Positions 7,376-14,480 of a DNA stretch of 64,000 bases are shown here, piece after piece. The position numbers and the translations under genes are program-made. The notes below the pieces were generated by a model that did no database searches, was not told the DNA's origin, and saw nothing but the letters and a program-made list of their open reading frames with translations. The stretch's first letter is position 1; each line of letters begins with the position of its first letter. The stretch comes from Planococcus halocryophilus (GTDB taxonomy: Bacteria > Bacillota > Bacilli > Bacillales_A > Planococcaceae). The stretch spans positions 1,956,001 through 2,020,000 of the forward strand of contig NZ_CP016537.2 of assembly GCF_001687585.2 (NCBI RefSeq). Reading direction: 5' to 3'.

Positions 7376-7627
7376 CTATGTATAAAAAGCCGGAGGTAAA
7401 ACAAAAACATCCCTGATAAGATTTTGTTCTTTTTCTGCAACAAGCAAATTTGCATTGGAATCCTCCAGTAAAGCGTTGAAAACCGTTAAAAAGCCTGCTT
7501 CATTCACTTCAAAACTTGTGGCTAAATTTTTTCCTAATAGATATAATTTTTCTTTATCTTCCTTAGTTGCTTTTCGATATACGGTCGGAGCACCTTCATT
7601 ATAGAGGGAATTGTCCGGTTCGTCCTG
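7376..7627 (-). pseudogene. N-terminal remnant of a GNAT acetyltransferase
   Basis: The minus strand from about 7627 to the stop at 7376-7378 reads an open stretch with VYRKATKEDKEKLYLLGKN and later LLVAEKEQNLI, like the first 70 residues of a GNAT protein. It then ends within what would be strand beta-4, and the acetyl-CoA motif is missing. No ATG lies at the expected start. Treated as a broken gene; no product expected. Confidence 0.45.
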
Positions 7628-7722
7628 ACCACCCCTTATCTACTGACTAAACTTCTATAACATTGCTCGTGAATTCTCTTTCATGAACTGAGGCATCTAG
7701 ACAGTGGTCCTGTGTAAGTAGT

Positions 7723-8172
7723 TTAAATAAATGTAAAAAAGTCGATAACTTGAGGATAAATAAAGAGTAATCCAAAGTGTACGGCAACGATACTCCAACC
7801 GAGTAGTTTATTGTTCAACTTTTGCATTACTAAAAACATCAGAGCCCCTACAAGAGCTGAAATTAAGAAATAGGGCAGTCCTATGAACCCTGTTAAAAGT
7901 TCCAGCCCTATGCCAATTAGTAGGCCTCCAGCGGCAAAGATGGCTATCTTATCTTTTGTAAAAACTTCCTTGTCCTGGTAAAGCCACAAGATCCATATTG
8001 CGATCAAGCCTCCGATATAACCAAACAAAGTAGCAGTAAATGTATAGCGATAAAATTCAGAAGGTACATCATCGAGACCAAAGTCTGGAGAAAATAAGAT
8101 AGCTAATACCAAAAAGGTAAAGACAGATGAAAGAACGGATGCAGACGAGCTCTTTAAGTAATTAAGCAACAT
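7723..8172 (-). CDS. Small multi-span membrane protein, unknown
   Basis: 149 residues with about four or five hydrophobic helices (residues 13-30, 48-66, 75-95, 97-115 and 122-146). No motif recognised. AAGGAG sits 6 bases before the ATG. Between the dif-like sites at 7317 and 8619 together with the GNAT remnant. Confidence 0.65.
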   Translation of the reverse strand: MLLNYLKSSSASVLSSVFTFLVLAILFSPDFGLDDVPSEFYRYTFTATLFGYIGGLIAIWILWLYQDKEVFTKDKIAIFAAGGLLIGIGLELLTGFIGLPYFLISALVGALMFLVMQKLNNKLLGWSIVAVHFGLLFIYPQVIDFFTFI

Positions 8173-8347
8173 AAGTTTCTCCTTTGTAGTTAAAATTTTT
8201 ATCGGTTATAGATTTGCTGATTCGTTCACTTCCCCCCTTTTGGAAAACAGCATGTTGATCGTTTGGACTGCTTGTCCCCCTCACCTCTCTTTCTTCCCGG
8301 TTGCTGAAGAGGCTATTTTCTCTCTCCTGCTTCCCCCTCACCTGCAT

Positions 8348-8739
8348 CCCGGTACCTAAGTACTAATAAAGACGTGCTATGTTTACTAAATGTTGCCTCG
8401 CTACAATACTCCCATCCTTGAATTCTGCTTTTCTGCTGCTTTTCGTTTTCTCTTCTTCATCGCGCATTTTCTCATGACCGTTTGCAAAAGCACTTTTACC
8501 ACGCACGGTTTGAATTCTTCCCTCTATTTCGCCATATAAAAACCATCCCGAAAGTTAGATTTTTCACGCTAACTTTTGGGGTGCAGCACCGCGCCTTCAC
8601 TCTGTTTTAATACATGTTGGTGCCTATAACTTTCGATATGTAAACCAGTTAAAAATGTAAGTATGTGGTGAGCGATCGTCGTCAAAGAAAACCGTATTTA
8701 TTACGAGCACTCAATCTAGCTTTGTGAATACTTTGTTTT
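8348..8739. other. 392-base gap without a gene
   Basis: Contains a degenerate GTTCG-type palindrome around 8480-8505, a 12-bp-stem hairpin at 8547-8580 (CCCGAAAGTTAG with its near complement, no T-run) and the dif-like site at 8619-8646. I see no convincing coding sequence. Confidence 0.6.
8619..8646 (+). other. Family-2 dif-like site (divergent left arm)
   Basis: Left arm GGTGCCTATAA, centre CTTTCG, right arm ATATGTAAACC. The left arm departs from the other copies but matches 9 of 11 positions of the E. coli dif XerC arm as I remember it (GGTGCGCATAA). Confidence 0.5.
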
Positions 8740-9072
8740 TTAAGTAGAATTTGATTTTTTCTGCTTTTTACTTTTCATAATGAATTCTGCTATTAAAAGA
8801 AGCACTCCGATAACAAGAAAAAGATTGTACAGTTTATTGTTGTCGGTAAAAAAGTAAAGGATAACCGCGATTAAGATGGCCACTAAAGTAGCTCCACCAA
8901 GCCAGGACATCGTCCCTGTTAATCTTCCGCCTATTATCGCCATCAATATCCCGGTCACCATGAACGCAGCTGCTGTAACTGGCCGTTCTGAAGAATTTGC
9001 AAACATAATCACTATTCCTATGGCACCCAGAATGACGCCTGCCTGCTCAATAAGTCCGGCTCTTTTCTTCAC
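8740..9072 (-). CDS. Four-span membrane protein, unknown
   Basis: 110 residues with four hydrophobic helices (about 10-27, 33-50, 56-74 and 79-96) and a basic C-terminus KSKKQKK, probably cytoplasmic. Not recognised. Starts with GTG at 9072, six bases after a GGGGGG ribosome-binding site. Lies between the dif-like site at 8619 and palindrome A at 9188. Confidence 0.65.
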   Translation of the reverse strand: MKKRAGLIEQAGVILGAIGIVIMFANSSERPVTAAAFMVTGILMAIIGGRLTGTMSWLGGATLVAILIAVILYFFTDNNKLYNLFLVIGVLLLIAEFIMKSKKQKKSNST

Positions 9073-9187
9073 TCATTTCCCCCCTTTTATGGTTAACTTT
9101 TGTAACCTCTTCACAATCGTTTTTTCTGTAGGCTCATAGAAGTTATCAATTAAACAACTTACTGATACTGTTTATGGTAAGGGAAAT

Positions 9188-9219
9188 GAATGTAACTTAA
9201 TTGCTAATAAGTTACATTC
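9188..9219. repeat. Family-1 dif-like palindrome, class A (copy 2)
   Basis: Centre TTGCTA, same arms as the copy at 33-64. Confidence 0.75.
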
Positions 9220-9235
9220 AAATCTAGGAAAGTAT

Positions 9236-9475
9236 TTAAGCATTTACTATGAATCCTTGTGCTGAAACAAAGAAAATAAATAAGGATATAACGACAAGCA
9301 TGTACCCCCAAAACTCTTTTCGATCCCTCTGGATTCTTTCAAAACCTGTTACCAACGTCAAAACACCTAGAATCAACATGAGATATGGTATTAATGTAAA
9401 GTCCTGACTCCATAGAACATAGGCTGCAAATCCAACTCCGACTACTTGTAGAATGATCCGAATAATTTTAAGAAT
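9236..9475 (-). CDS. DUF3953/YczI-like small membrane protein with an ATT start
   Basis: 79 codons reading ILKIIRIILQVVGVGFAAYV... with three hydrophobic stretches and the end SAQGFIVNA. Length and pattern match small YczI/DUF3953 proteins. There is no ATG, GTG or TTG in the right place: an in-frame TAG precedes the frame and GGAGAGG lies four bases before an ATT codon. Either ATT is the start (rare, as in infC) or the ATG has mutated. It fills cassette A-B (copy 2), with its stop 17 bp from palindrome A. Confidence 0.6.
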   Translation of the reverse strand: MLKIIRIILQVVGVGFAAYVLWSQDFTLIPYLMLILGVLTLVTGFERIQRDRKEFWGYMLVVISLFIFFVSAQGFIVNA

Positions 9476-9520
9476 AGTACCTCTCCTCTAACTAATATTT
9501 TTCAACTAAATCAAAGTTTC

Positions 9521-9552
9521 GAATGTAACATAATTCACATTATGTTACATTC
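9521..9552. repeat. Family-1 dif-like palindrome, class B (copy 2)
   Basis: Centre TTCACA. The inner arm is changed on both sides (CTTAA to CATAA on the left, TTAAG to TTATG on the right), so the palindrome is kept. The right arm TTATGTTACAT matches the E. coli dif XerD arm as I remember it at 10 of 11 positions. Confidence 0.75.
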
Positions 9553-9596
9553 AGATTCGGAACAAAAATTAATAAGAACTTAAAATTTAATGAGAA

Positions 9597-9788
9597 CTAC
9601 ATACTTTCTTTTTTTCTCTCTTTTTTGAAAAAGTTATACAGACTAACAATTCCGATTATGCCTAGAGTAAGCATACCGATGCCATGGAATATTGATTTAG
9701 CCGTTTGACTAATTGAATCAGTACCACTAATCGCGGCTGATCCTAAGACAAAAAATAAAATAACCGCGAACAAGATTCTATTTTTCAT
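9597..9788 (-). CDS. Small two-span membrane protein in cassette B-C (copy 2)
   Basis: 63 residues: MKNRILFAVILFFVLGS (first helix or signal anchor), a short loop, a second helix GIGMLTLGIIGIVSLYNFF and a basic tail. Not recognised. Start set at the ATG at 9788, preceded by AAGGAGG with 6-base spacing; an upstream in-frame ATG at 9869 would read through palindrome C. Sole gene between palindromes B and C. Confidence 0.65.
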   Translation of the reverse strand: MKNRILFAVILFFVLGSAAISGTDSISQTAKSIFHGIGMLTLGIIGIVSLYNFFKKERKKESM

Positions 9789-9825
9789 ACAAATCCTCCT
9801 TCTTTTTTGTACTTTGTAATTTGCT

Positions 9826-9857
9826 GAATGTAACTTAACTGCACATAAGTTACATTC
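9826..9857. repeat. Family-1 dif-like palindrome, class C (copy 2)
   Basis: Centre CTGCAC, identical over all 32 bases to the copies at 1394 and 16038. Confidence 0.75.
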
Positions 9858-9878
9858 AAATCTAAGCAAACTGCAGTC

Positions 9879-10715
9879 TCAAATATATTGATATTCATCC
9901 CCATTAATTACTTGATAAAGTACGACCTCCTGATTGAGAGAAATGGAGATAAAGTGACTAGTTTCTGATGGATCTAGCCCTCTTAGGGCTCCTTGGACGG
10001 TTCCCAAAAGCAATGGTTTCTGTGTGCCAATTTTCAACTGATACATTTTCTGATTAGAATTGTAGGGATCAAAAAAGTAAGCGTACTTTCCTCTTATGCA
10101 TAGTGCGTGGGCGCCATGCAGCAATTCAGGAACCGGATATGTGCGACTCGTTCGCTCTTTTGAGTTTATTTCAACCAGAGGAAAATCAGTATAAGGAAAA
10201 ATCCAGACAGACGTTCCTCTCCCTTCGCAAAGAGCATAACAGTCAGCTATTGTATTGCGATTCAATAAATCGGAATGATAACGTAAAAGAATATTGCCGG
10301 TCATATCGAAAAGCACAAGACCCTCGGTGGAGATTCCGTTACCGAAAATCCCTTCGTCAAAATAACTGATCCAGATTCCTTCTTTCCCAACGACTATCTC
10401 TTCGAACGCCTCTCCTCCCTTGAAAGAATGGAGAAGTTTTCCAGACAAGTCTACAATGAATATATTCCTTTTGTTATTTTCGTAGGTAGCTGCCAAAAAA
10501 CGATTGTCATTGATCCAACGAATCTTCGATAGTTTGCATGGTGTAAAGCTCATTGTTATTTCTACACCATTCAATTGAACAACGGTTTTCTTATGCCTAA
10601 GAAGAATTACTGCCAACCCGTACTTGTCTCTCCAGTCTGCGTCAACGATTTCTACTGACTTTTCTAGCTGGGAGGAAACTGTATAAATGACCTCTTTGGT
10701 TAATGTCTGACTCAA
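9879..10715 (-). CDS. Hypothetical beta-propeller-like protein
   Basis: 278 residues, no signal peptide. Repeating short strands with patterns such as KIRWINDNRFLAATYEN, NIFIVDLSGKLLHSF and LVLFDMTGNILLRY suggest a beta-propeller, but the repeats are too weak to assign a family. Start set at the TTG at 10715, five bases after GGAGGGG; a GTG at 10736 lies upstream of that ribosome-binding site. Between palindrome C and the dif-like site at 10871. Confidence 0.65.
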   Translation of the reverse strand: MSQTLTKEVIYTVSSQLEKSVEIVDADWRDKYGLAVILLRHKKTVVQLNGVEITMSFTPCKLSKIRWINDNRFLAATYENNKRNIFIVDLSGKLLHSFKGGEAFEEIVVGKEGIWISYFDEGIFGNGISTEGLVLFDMTGNILLRYHSDLLNRNTIADCYALCEGRGTSVWIFPYTDFPLVEINSKERTSRTYPVPELLHGAHALCIRGKYAYFFDPYNSNQKMYQLKIGTQKPLLLGTVQGALRGLDPSETSHFISISLNQEVVLYQVINGDEYQYI

Positions 10716-10815
10716 AATAACCCCTCCTGATTTCACACCGAATAGTTCTTTTTCTTCATTTCCTTAATATACCAACGGGAAGATGTAAAAGCTAGCTAAT
10801 TCTACAGAGAAAAGC

Positions 10816-10841
10816 GTTCGTAAAAGTACACTTATACAGAC
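10816..10841. repeat. GTTCG hyphenated palindrome (copy b)
   Basis: Same element as at 7265-7290 (GTTCGTAAAAGTACACTT...), with a decayed right arm. Immediately followed by a terminator hairpin and the dif-like site. Confidence 0.55.
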
Positions 10842-10844
10842 AAA

Positions 10845-10871
10845 AAAGAAGCTCTGTTTTGAGCTTCTTTA
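10845..10871. terminator. Perfect 10-bp-stem hairpin beside a dif-like site
   Basis: AAAGAAGCTC and GAGCTTCTTT flank a TGTTTT loop, with T- and A-rich flanks on both sides, so it can work in either direction. Ends at the left arm of the 10871 site. Confidence 0.65.
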
Positions 10872-10898
10872 CTTCCAATAATCCCTCATATGTAAACT
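10871..10898 (+). other. Family-2 dif-like site
   Basis: Left arm ACTTCCAATAA, centre TCCCTC, right arm ATATGTAAACT. Left border of the monooxygenase-TetR module. Confidence 0.65.
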
Positions 10899-11011
10899 AT
10901 ATTCATCAAAACCTGGCACACTTGATTTGAGATTTAATATCCACCAAATACCCGACCATCTTCGATTTTTCGCATTTCTTAAGGTAAGGATATCCCGATT
11001 TTTAAGTACAT

Positions 11012-11040
11012 GGCACATAAAAATAATGTGCCTTTTATTT
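11012..11040 (+). terminator. Hairpin with T-rich tail
   Basis: GGCACAT and ATGTGCC separated by 9 bases, then TTTTATTTT. No gene is visible directly upstream on the plus strand in this 500-base gap, so it may insulate the module or end an antisense or leader transcript. Confidence 0.5.
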
Positions 11041-11100
11041 TATAAGTTCTTAATCATAAAATGATAATATTTCTTTAAATTGAGTTACAAAGCAACGAGC

Positions 11101-11136
11101 GATACTATTAGTACTATAATAGTTAAATGTAGTATC
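11101..11136. promoter_or_regulatory. Nested inverted repeats, candidate TetR operator
   Basis: An outer repeat GATACTA (11101-11107) with TAGTATC (11130-11136) encloses an inner ACTATTA (11104-11110) with TAATAGT (11117-11123). They lie about 80 bases upstream of the monooxygenase-tetR operon, where a TetR repressor would be expected to bind. Confidence 0.45.
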
Positions 11137-11214
11137 ATTATAAATATCTTATGATTATCATTTAGAAATTTTTGATAACGTTCTAAAATAAAACAACTAG
11201 GCAGGTGATTTTAA

Positions 11215-12852
11215 GTGGATATTTTAAAAAGAAGCACCCAAGTACTTATTGTTGGTGCTGGACCTACTGGACTCTTAGCGGCTATCGAATTAGTCAAAAG
11301 AGGAATCTCCTGTATCATAATTGAAAAAAAAGAAGAACGCTCTCCATTTTCAAAAGCCCTCGGGCTACATGCACGTACATTGGAAACATTAGAGCTGATG
11401 GGTTTAGCGGATCTGTTCCTAGAAAAAGGTTATCCTGTAACGGGTTCCCGTCTGCATTTCGGAATCGGCAAACCGAGCAAACTTGATTTCAGTCAGTTGG
11501 ACACCCCTTTTCCATACGTTTTAGTTCTTCCTCAATACGATACTGAAGAGATACTTGAAAATCACTTAGAGCAATTAGGGGTTGAAGTTGAAAGACACAG
11601 TGAGCTCATTGATTTAGAAATCAACTCTGAGGGAGCTTTGGCTGTTGTTAACAGAAATGGCCACCGTGAGCAAATACAGGCAAACTATGTACTTTCTTGC
11701 GATGGGGCTCATAGTAAAGTGCGGGAAATATTAAAAGTACCTTTTGAAGGAAATAAAGAGAATATGATTTTCTTCTTGGCCGATGCAAAAATAAAACAAT
11801 TTAACAGTAAAGGTTACATGAATGTATTTATGGCTAATCGTGGAATGTTATTTCTACTCCCTTTTAAAAACCATTACACTCGCGTTATAGCAGTCGATCT
11901 TGCTAAACAAAACCGTCCACATTCCAGTGAACTCTCACTGCAAGAACTTCAAGATAGTGTAAATAACATTGCACCAGGAATAACTCTTGCTGATCCGGTT
12001 TGGCTTTCGCAATTTGGTACTTCACATCGACTAGTTCCGAACTACCGTCACGGGAATGTATTTTTCATTGGGGATGCTGCTCATATTCATAACCCTGCAG
12101 GTGGACAAGGCATGAACCTTGGGCTTCAAGACGTGCTAAATTTAGTATGGAAACTGGAATTTGTTATCAAGGGCTATTCCCATGACTCTATACTTAACAC
12201 CTATCATGAAGAACGGCATTTTATAGCGTCTCAAGTAATTTCTGCTACCAGCAAGATGATGCATGTAGTAACATTACCAAGTCCTATTTTAAAGAGAGCT
12301 CGGAGAATAGTAGGAAAGTCGGCAACATCGCTGAATGCGATAAAGAATTTTGCAGTTAAGGGATTAACAGAATTGAAATTCAACTATCGCCACTCGTCAC
12401 AAGCCATCAACCATTATGATAAACGGTTGAGAAAAAATGCGCTTCAAGCTGGGGACCGAGTACCAGATGCCTATTTATTTTCGGGGCACTCACCTCAATT
12501 AAATTTATTTTCTATTTTAAAACAACATCCGTTTACCTGTTTTATTTATGCGAATCATATTAATGACAGTAATTTTGACCAAGCTAAGAAAGTATCCAAG
12601 CAGTTCCAAAACGAGTTTGGAGACCTTGTTAGAACTTACTATATACTGCAGAACGGGGCTCCCTCCAGAGATGAAAACTTATCAACTCTTATAGATGTTA
12701 AAAATGAATTGCAAAAGAAAATTGGACTTACAGACGGAAGTATAATCGTATTTCGCCAAGATGGCATCGTAGCGTTCCATCAAAAGCATATTGATTTGGA
12801 ACAATGCAGCGAAAAACTTCGATTTTGGATGCTTCAAAGGAGTTTAGGATGA
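11215..12852 (+). CDS. FAD-dependent aromatic monooxygenase (PHBH family)
   Basis: 545 residues starting with GTG after AGGCAGGTG. N-terminal FAD fold GAGPTGLLAAIELVKRG at about residues 13-29, the DG motif LSCDGAHSKVREIL at about 160-173, and the second FAD motif GDAAHIHNPAGGQGMNLGLQD at about 286-306. A C-terminal thioredoxin-like part (about 430-545) is typical of phenol and polyketide hydroxylases. Uses NAD(P)H and O2 to hydroxylate an aromatic substrate; antibiotic inactivation (as by Rox or Tet(X)) or phenol degradation are both possible. Coupled by ATGA overlap to the TetR gene. Confidence 0.85.
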   Translation: MDILKRSTQVLIVGAGPTGLLAAIELVKRGISCIIIEKKEERSPFSKALGLHARTLETLELMGLADLFLEKGYPVTGSRLHFGIGKPSKLDFSQLDTPFPYVLVLPQYDTEEILENHLEQLGVEVERHSELIDLEINSEGALAVVNRNGHREQIQANYVLSCDGAHSKVREILKVPFEGNKENMIFFLADAKIKQFNSKGYMNVFMANRGMLFLLPFKNHYTRVIAVDLAKQNRPHSSELSLQELQDSVNNIAPGITLADPVWLSQFGTSHRLVPNYRHGNVFFIGDAAHIHNPAGGQGMNLGLQDVLNLVWKLEFVIKGYSHDSILNTYHEERHFIASQVISATSKMMHVVTLPSPILKRARRIVGKSATSLNAIKNFAVKGLTELKFNYRHSSQAINHYDKRLRKNALQAGDRVPDAYLFSGHSPQLNLFSILKQHPFTCFIYANHINDSNFDQAKKVSKQFQNEFGDLVRTYYILQNGAPSRDENLSTLIDVKNELQKKIGLTDGSIIVFRQDGIVAFHQKHIDLEQCSEKLRFWMLQRSLG

Positions 12853-13445
12853 ATAGCAGAGAACAAAAGCAAAGGGAAAAAATTTTAAACGGTGCACAAG
12901 AAATGTTTATGACTCGTGGCTTTACCAATACATCGACAGCACAATTGGCAAAACATATAGGAATGAGCAAAACTACTTTATATAAACATTTCCCCACAAA
13001 AGAAGCATTACTAGAAGATGCATTATCGTATACACTAGATGATATCGAGAAACAGCTTAGCCAAATGCTCGAAGACAGCAAGCCTCCGATACTCGATAAA
13101 ATTCACAACTTCATGCAAGTAATTGTTACTCATGTTCAACAGTTAAAGTTAGATTCAATTAGTGATATAAAGCACCATGCTCCACATATCTATTCGATGG
13201 TTACCAATCGCCAAGACCAGATAATCGATAAGTATGCTCTGAAGTTATTTAATGATGCGGTTGAACATGGCGTTTTTCGCAAAGATTTAGATCAACAAAT
13301 TGCAATTGATATGATCATTCAGTCAGTGAAGGTGCTAGGTTCTCCAGAGTACTTGCAGCATTCTCCCCACACCTTTGAAAGTATCTTCCAACATGTTTTC
13401 AAACTTGTTATCGAAGGAAATCTTAATAAAGAGATCAAAGAATAA
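12849..13445 (+). CDS. TetR-family repressor of the monooxygenase operon
   Basis: 198 residues. N-terminal TetR HTH (ILNGAQEMFMTRGFTNTSTAQLAKHIGMSKTTLYKHFPTKE is read here in pieces: helix pair AQLAKHIGMSKTTLYKHF) at about residues 10-57; the C-terminal ligand domain is helical. Start at the ATG at 12849, which overlaps the monooxygenase stop (ATGA) and has AAGGAG upstream. Probably represses its own operon and is released by the monooxygenase substrate. Confidence 0.85.
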   Translation: MNSREQKQREKILNGAQEMFMTRGFTNTSTAQLAKHIGMSKTTLYKHFPTKEALLEDALSYTLDDIEKQLSQMLEDSKPPILDKIHNFMQVIVTHVQQLKLDSISDIKHHAPHIYSMVTNRQDQIIDKYALKLFNDAVEHGVFRKDLDQQIAIDMIIQSVKVLGSPEYLQHSPHTFESIFQHVFKLVIEGNLNKEIKE

Positions 13446-13502
13446 AACCTGCTACTTTGATTAGATGCTTAGTGGTTGACCTGGATAGCCCTAATATGTA
13501 GG

Positions 13503-13545
13503 AAAGGAAGAGGCGGTTCTTAATACAGAACTCCCTCTTCCTTTT
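13503..13545 (+). terminator. Rho-independent terminator of the monooxygenase operon
   Basis: AAAGGAAGAGG pairs with CCTCTTCCTTT across a 20-base loop that itself contains a GTTCT/AGAAC stem. A T-run follows. 57 bases after the TetR stop. Confidence 0.8.
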
Positions 13546-13573
13546 ATGTGGTGTATTAGGAGCTTTAGTTTCT

Positions 13574-13601
13574 TCTTCCGATAACTCATGATATGTAAAC
13601 T
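13574..13601 (+). other. Family-2 dif-like site
   Basis: Left arm TCTTCCGATAA, centre CTCATG, right arm ATATGTAAACT. Right border of the monooxygenase-TetR module, in the same orientation as the site at 10871. Confidence 0.65.
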
Positions 13602-13717
13602 CTTACCTCTCAAAAATACGATTTTAAAGCCTTATAATATGGCCTTTTGAATGTATTTTTTTCTAACAAACTCACTTTCCCTTTTAGTACTGCTAACTTC
13701 TTTAAAATAGGAATTCT

Positions 13718-13749
13718 AAATGTAACTTAGTTAGACTTATGTTACATTC
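13718..13749. repeat. Family-1 dif-like palindrome, class D (variant)
   Basis: Same layout with centre TTAGAC. The left arm ends in TTAG and the right arm is TTATGTTACAT. The only copy outside the A-B-C order; it precedes the third triplet. Confidence 0.7.
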
Positions 13750-13811
13750 AAATCCCTGGTTCGTTATTGGTATATTATTCCTAAAATGCCTAGGAAAGGG
13801 CAATGATAAAT

Positions 13812-13819
13812 GCTATAGT
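13812..13819 (+). promoter_or_regulatory. Extended -10 promoter for leader peptide and acetyltransferase
   Basis: TG-C-TATAGT at 13811-13819 with no clear -35. It would start transcription near 13826, about 50 bases before the leader ATG. Confidence 0.45.
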
Positions 13820-13875
13820 CAAAAGGCTCGGAAATTTCATTAAACTGGCCATAGCTATTTGAGGAGGCGTTCATT

Positions 13876-13932
13876 ATGACAAAAAAAATCACCGTTACCA
13901 TCAATGAGTACAAGGGGATAACGCTTAATTAA
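13876..13932 (+). CDS. 18-residue leader peptide
   Basis: ATG at 13876 lies 6 bases after a near-perfect GAGGAGGCG ribosome-binding site. The frame reads MTKKITVTINEYKGITLN and stops at TAA (13930-13932), 42 bases before the acetyltransferase start. The strong initiation site on so short a frame points to a regulatory leader peptide. It could also be the stub of a broken gene. Confidence 0.5.
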   Translation: MTKKITVTINEYKGITLN

Positions 13933-13970
13933 CTTTTCTATTTCGCGTTCCCCGAAAATCGAAAGGGGAA
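13911..13970 (+). promoter_or_regulatory. Candidate translational attenuator
   Basis: Segment 1, GGGGATAACGC in the last leader codons, can pair with segment 2, GCGTTCCCC (13945-13953). Segment 2 can instead pair through TTCCCC (13948-13953) with segment 3, GGGGAA (13965-13970), which is the ribosome-binding site of the acetyltransferase. The two pairings exclude each other, as in erm and cat attenuators. Confidence 0.45.
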
Positions 13971-13974
13971 AATT

Positions 13975-14430
13975 ATGAATACAGAAAATGTGAAAATCGT
14001 CGAATTAAACACAGAAAACTGGTATGACTGCTGTGAACTAGAGGTATCTGAAGAACAAACGCAATACATGGAACCAAATGCCGTATCGATCGCTCAGTCA
14101 AAGTTTGAAACTAGCTTAAAACCTTATGCCATCTACACAGGCGATAAAGCGGTTGGCTTTTTGATGTATAACTCTGTTCCGGAGGAACTTGACGGCTATT
14201 GGGTATACCGAATAATGGTAGACAAAGCCTTCCAAGGCCAAGGAATCGGGAAAGCTGCAACTAAATTGATGATTACTGAGATGGCCAAATCACTGAATGC
14301 CACAAAAATTGTGGTCGGCTATCACCCAGACAACTTGAATGCCCATAATTTATATGCGAGTTTGGGATTTGAGAACCATGGAGATCGGTTTGGCAAAGAA
14401 ATGGCCGTTGTAAAACAGCTAATCGATTAA
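13975..14430 (+). CDS. GNAT acetyltransferase, BltD-like (spermidine/drug type)
   Basis: 151 residues. SEEQTQYMEPNAVSIAQS near the N-terminus and RIMVDKAFQGQGIGKAA (acetyl-CoA motif), then YHPDNLNAHNLYASLGFEN, are close in order and length to B. subtilis BltD (spermidine acetyltransferase, 152 residues). Polyamine or drug acetylation is inferred. AGGGG sits 6 bases before the ATG and is masked in a hairpin behind the leader peptide, so expression may be inducible. Between palindromes D (13718) and A (14512). Confidence 0.8.
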   Translation: MNTENVKIVELNTENWYDCCELEVSEEQTQYMEPNAVSIAQSKFETSLKPYAIYTGDKAVGFLMYNSVPEELDGYWVYRIMVDKAFQGQGIGKAATKLMITEMAKSLNATKIVVGYHPDNLNAHNLYASLGFENHGDRFGKEMAVVKQLID

Positions 14431-14453
14431 TAAATTAAAACCACATTTTAGTG

Positions 14454-14480
14454 AAAGGGCCTTTTTAAAGGTCCTTTTTC
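14454..14480 (+). terminator. Rho-independent terminator of the acetyltransferase
   Basis: GGGCCTTT and AAAGGTCC form a stem with a very short loop, followed by TTTTTCTTTT. The bases right after it (14480-14530) are also the first bases of the window. Confidence 0.7.

Noticed and set aside
8162..8347. 61-residue open frame on the minus strand upstream of the 7723-8172 gene
   Set aside because: No ribosome-binding site, low-complexity charged residues, overlaps the start of the better-supported gene.
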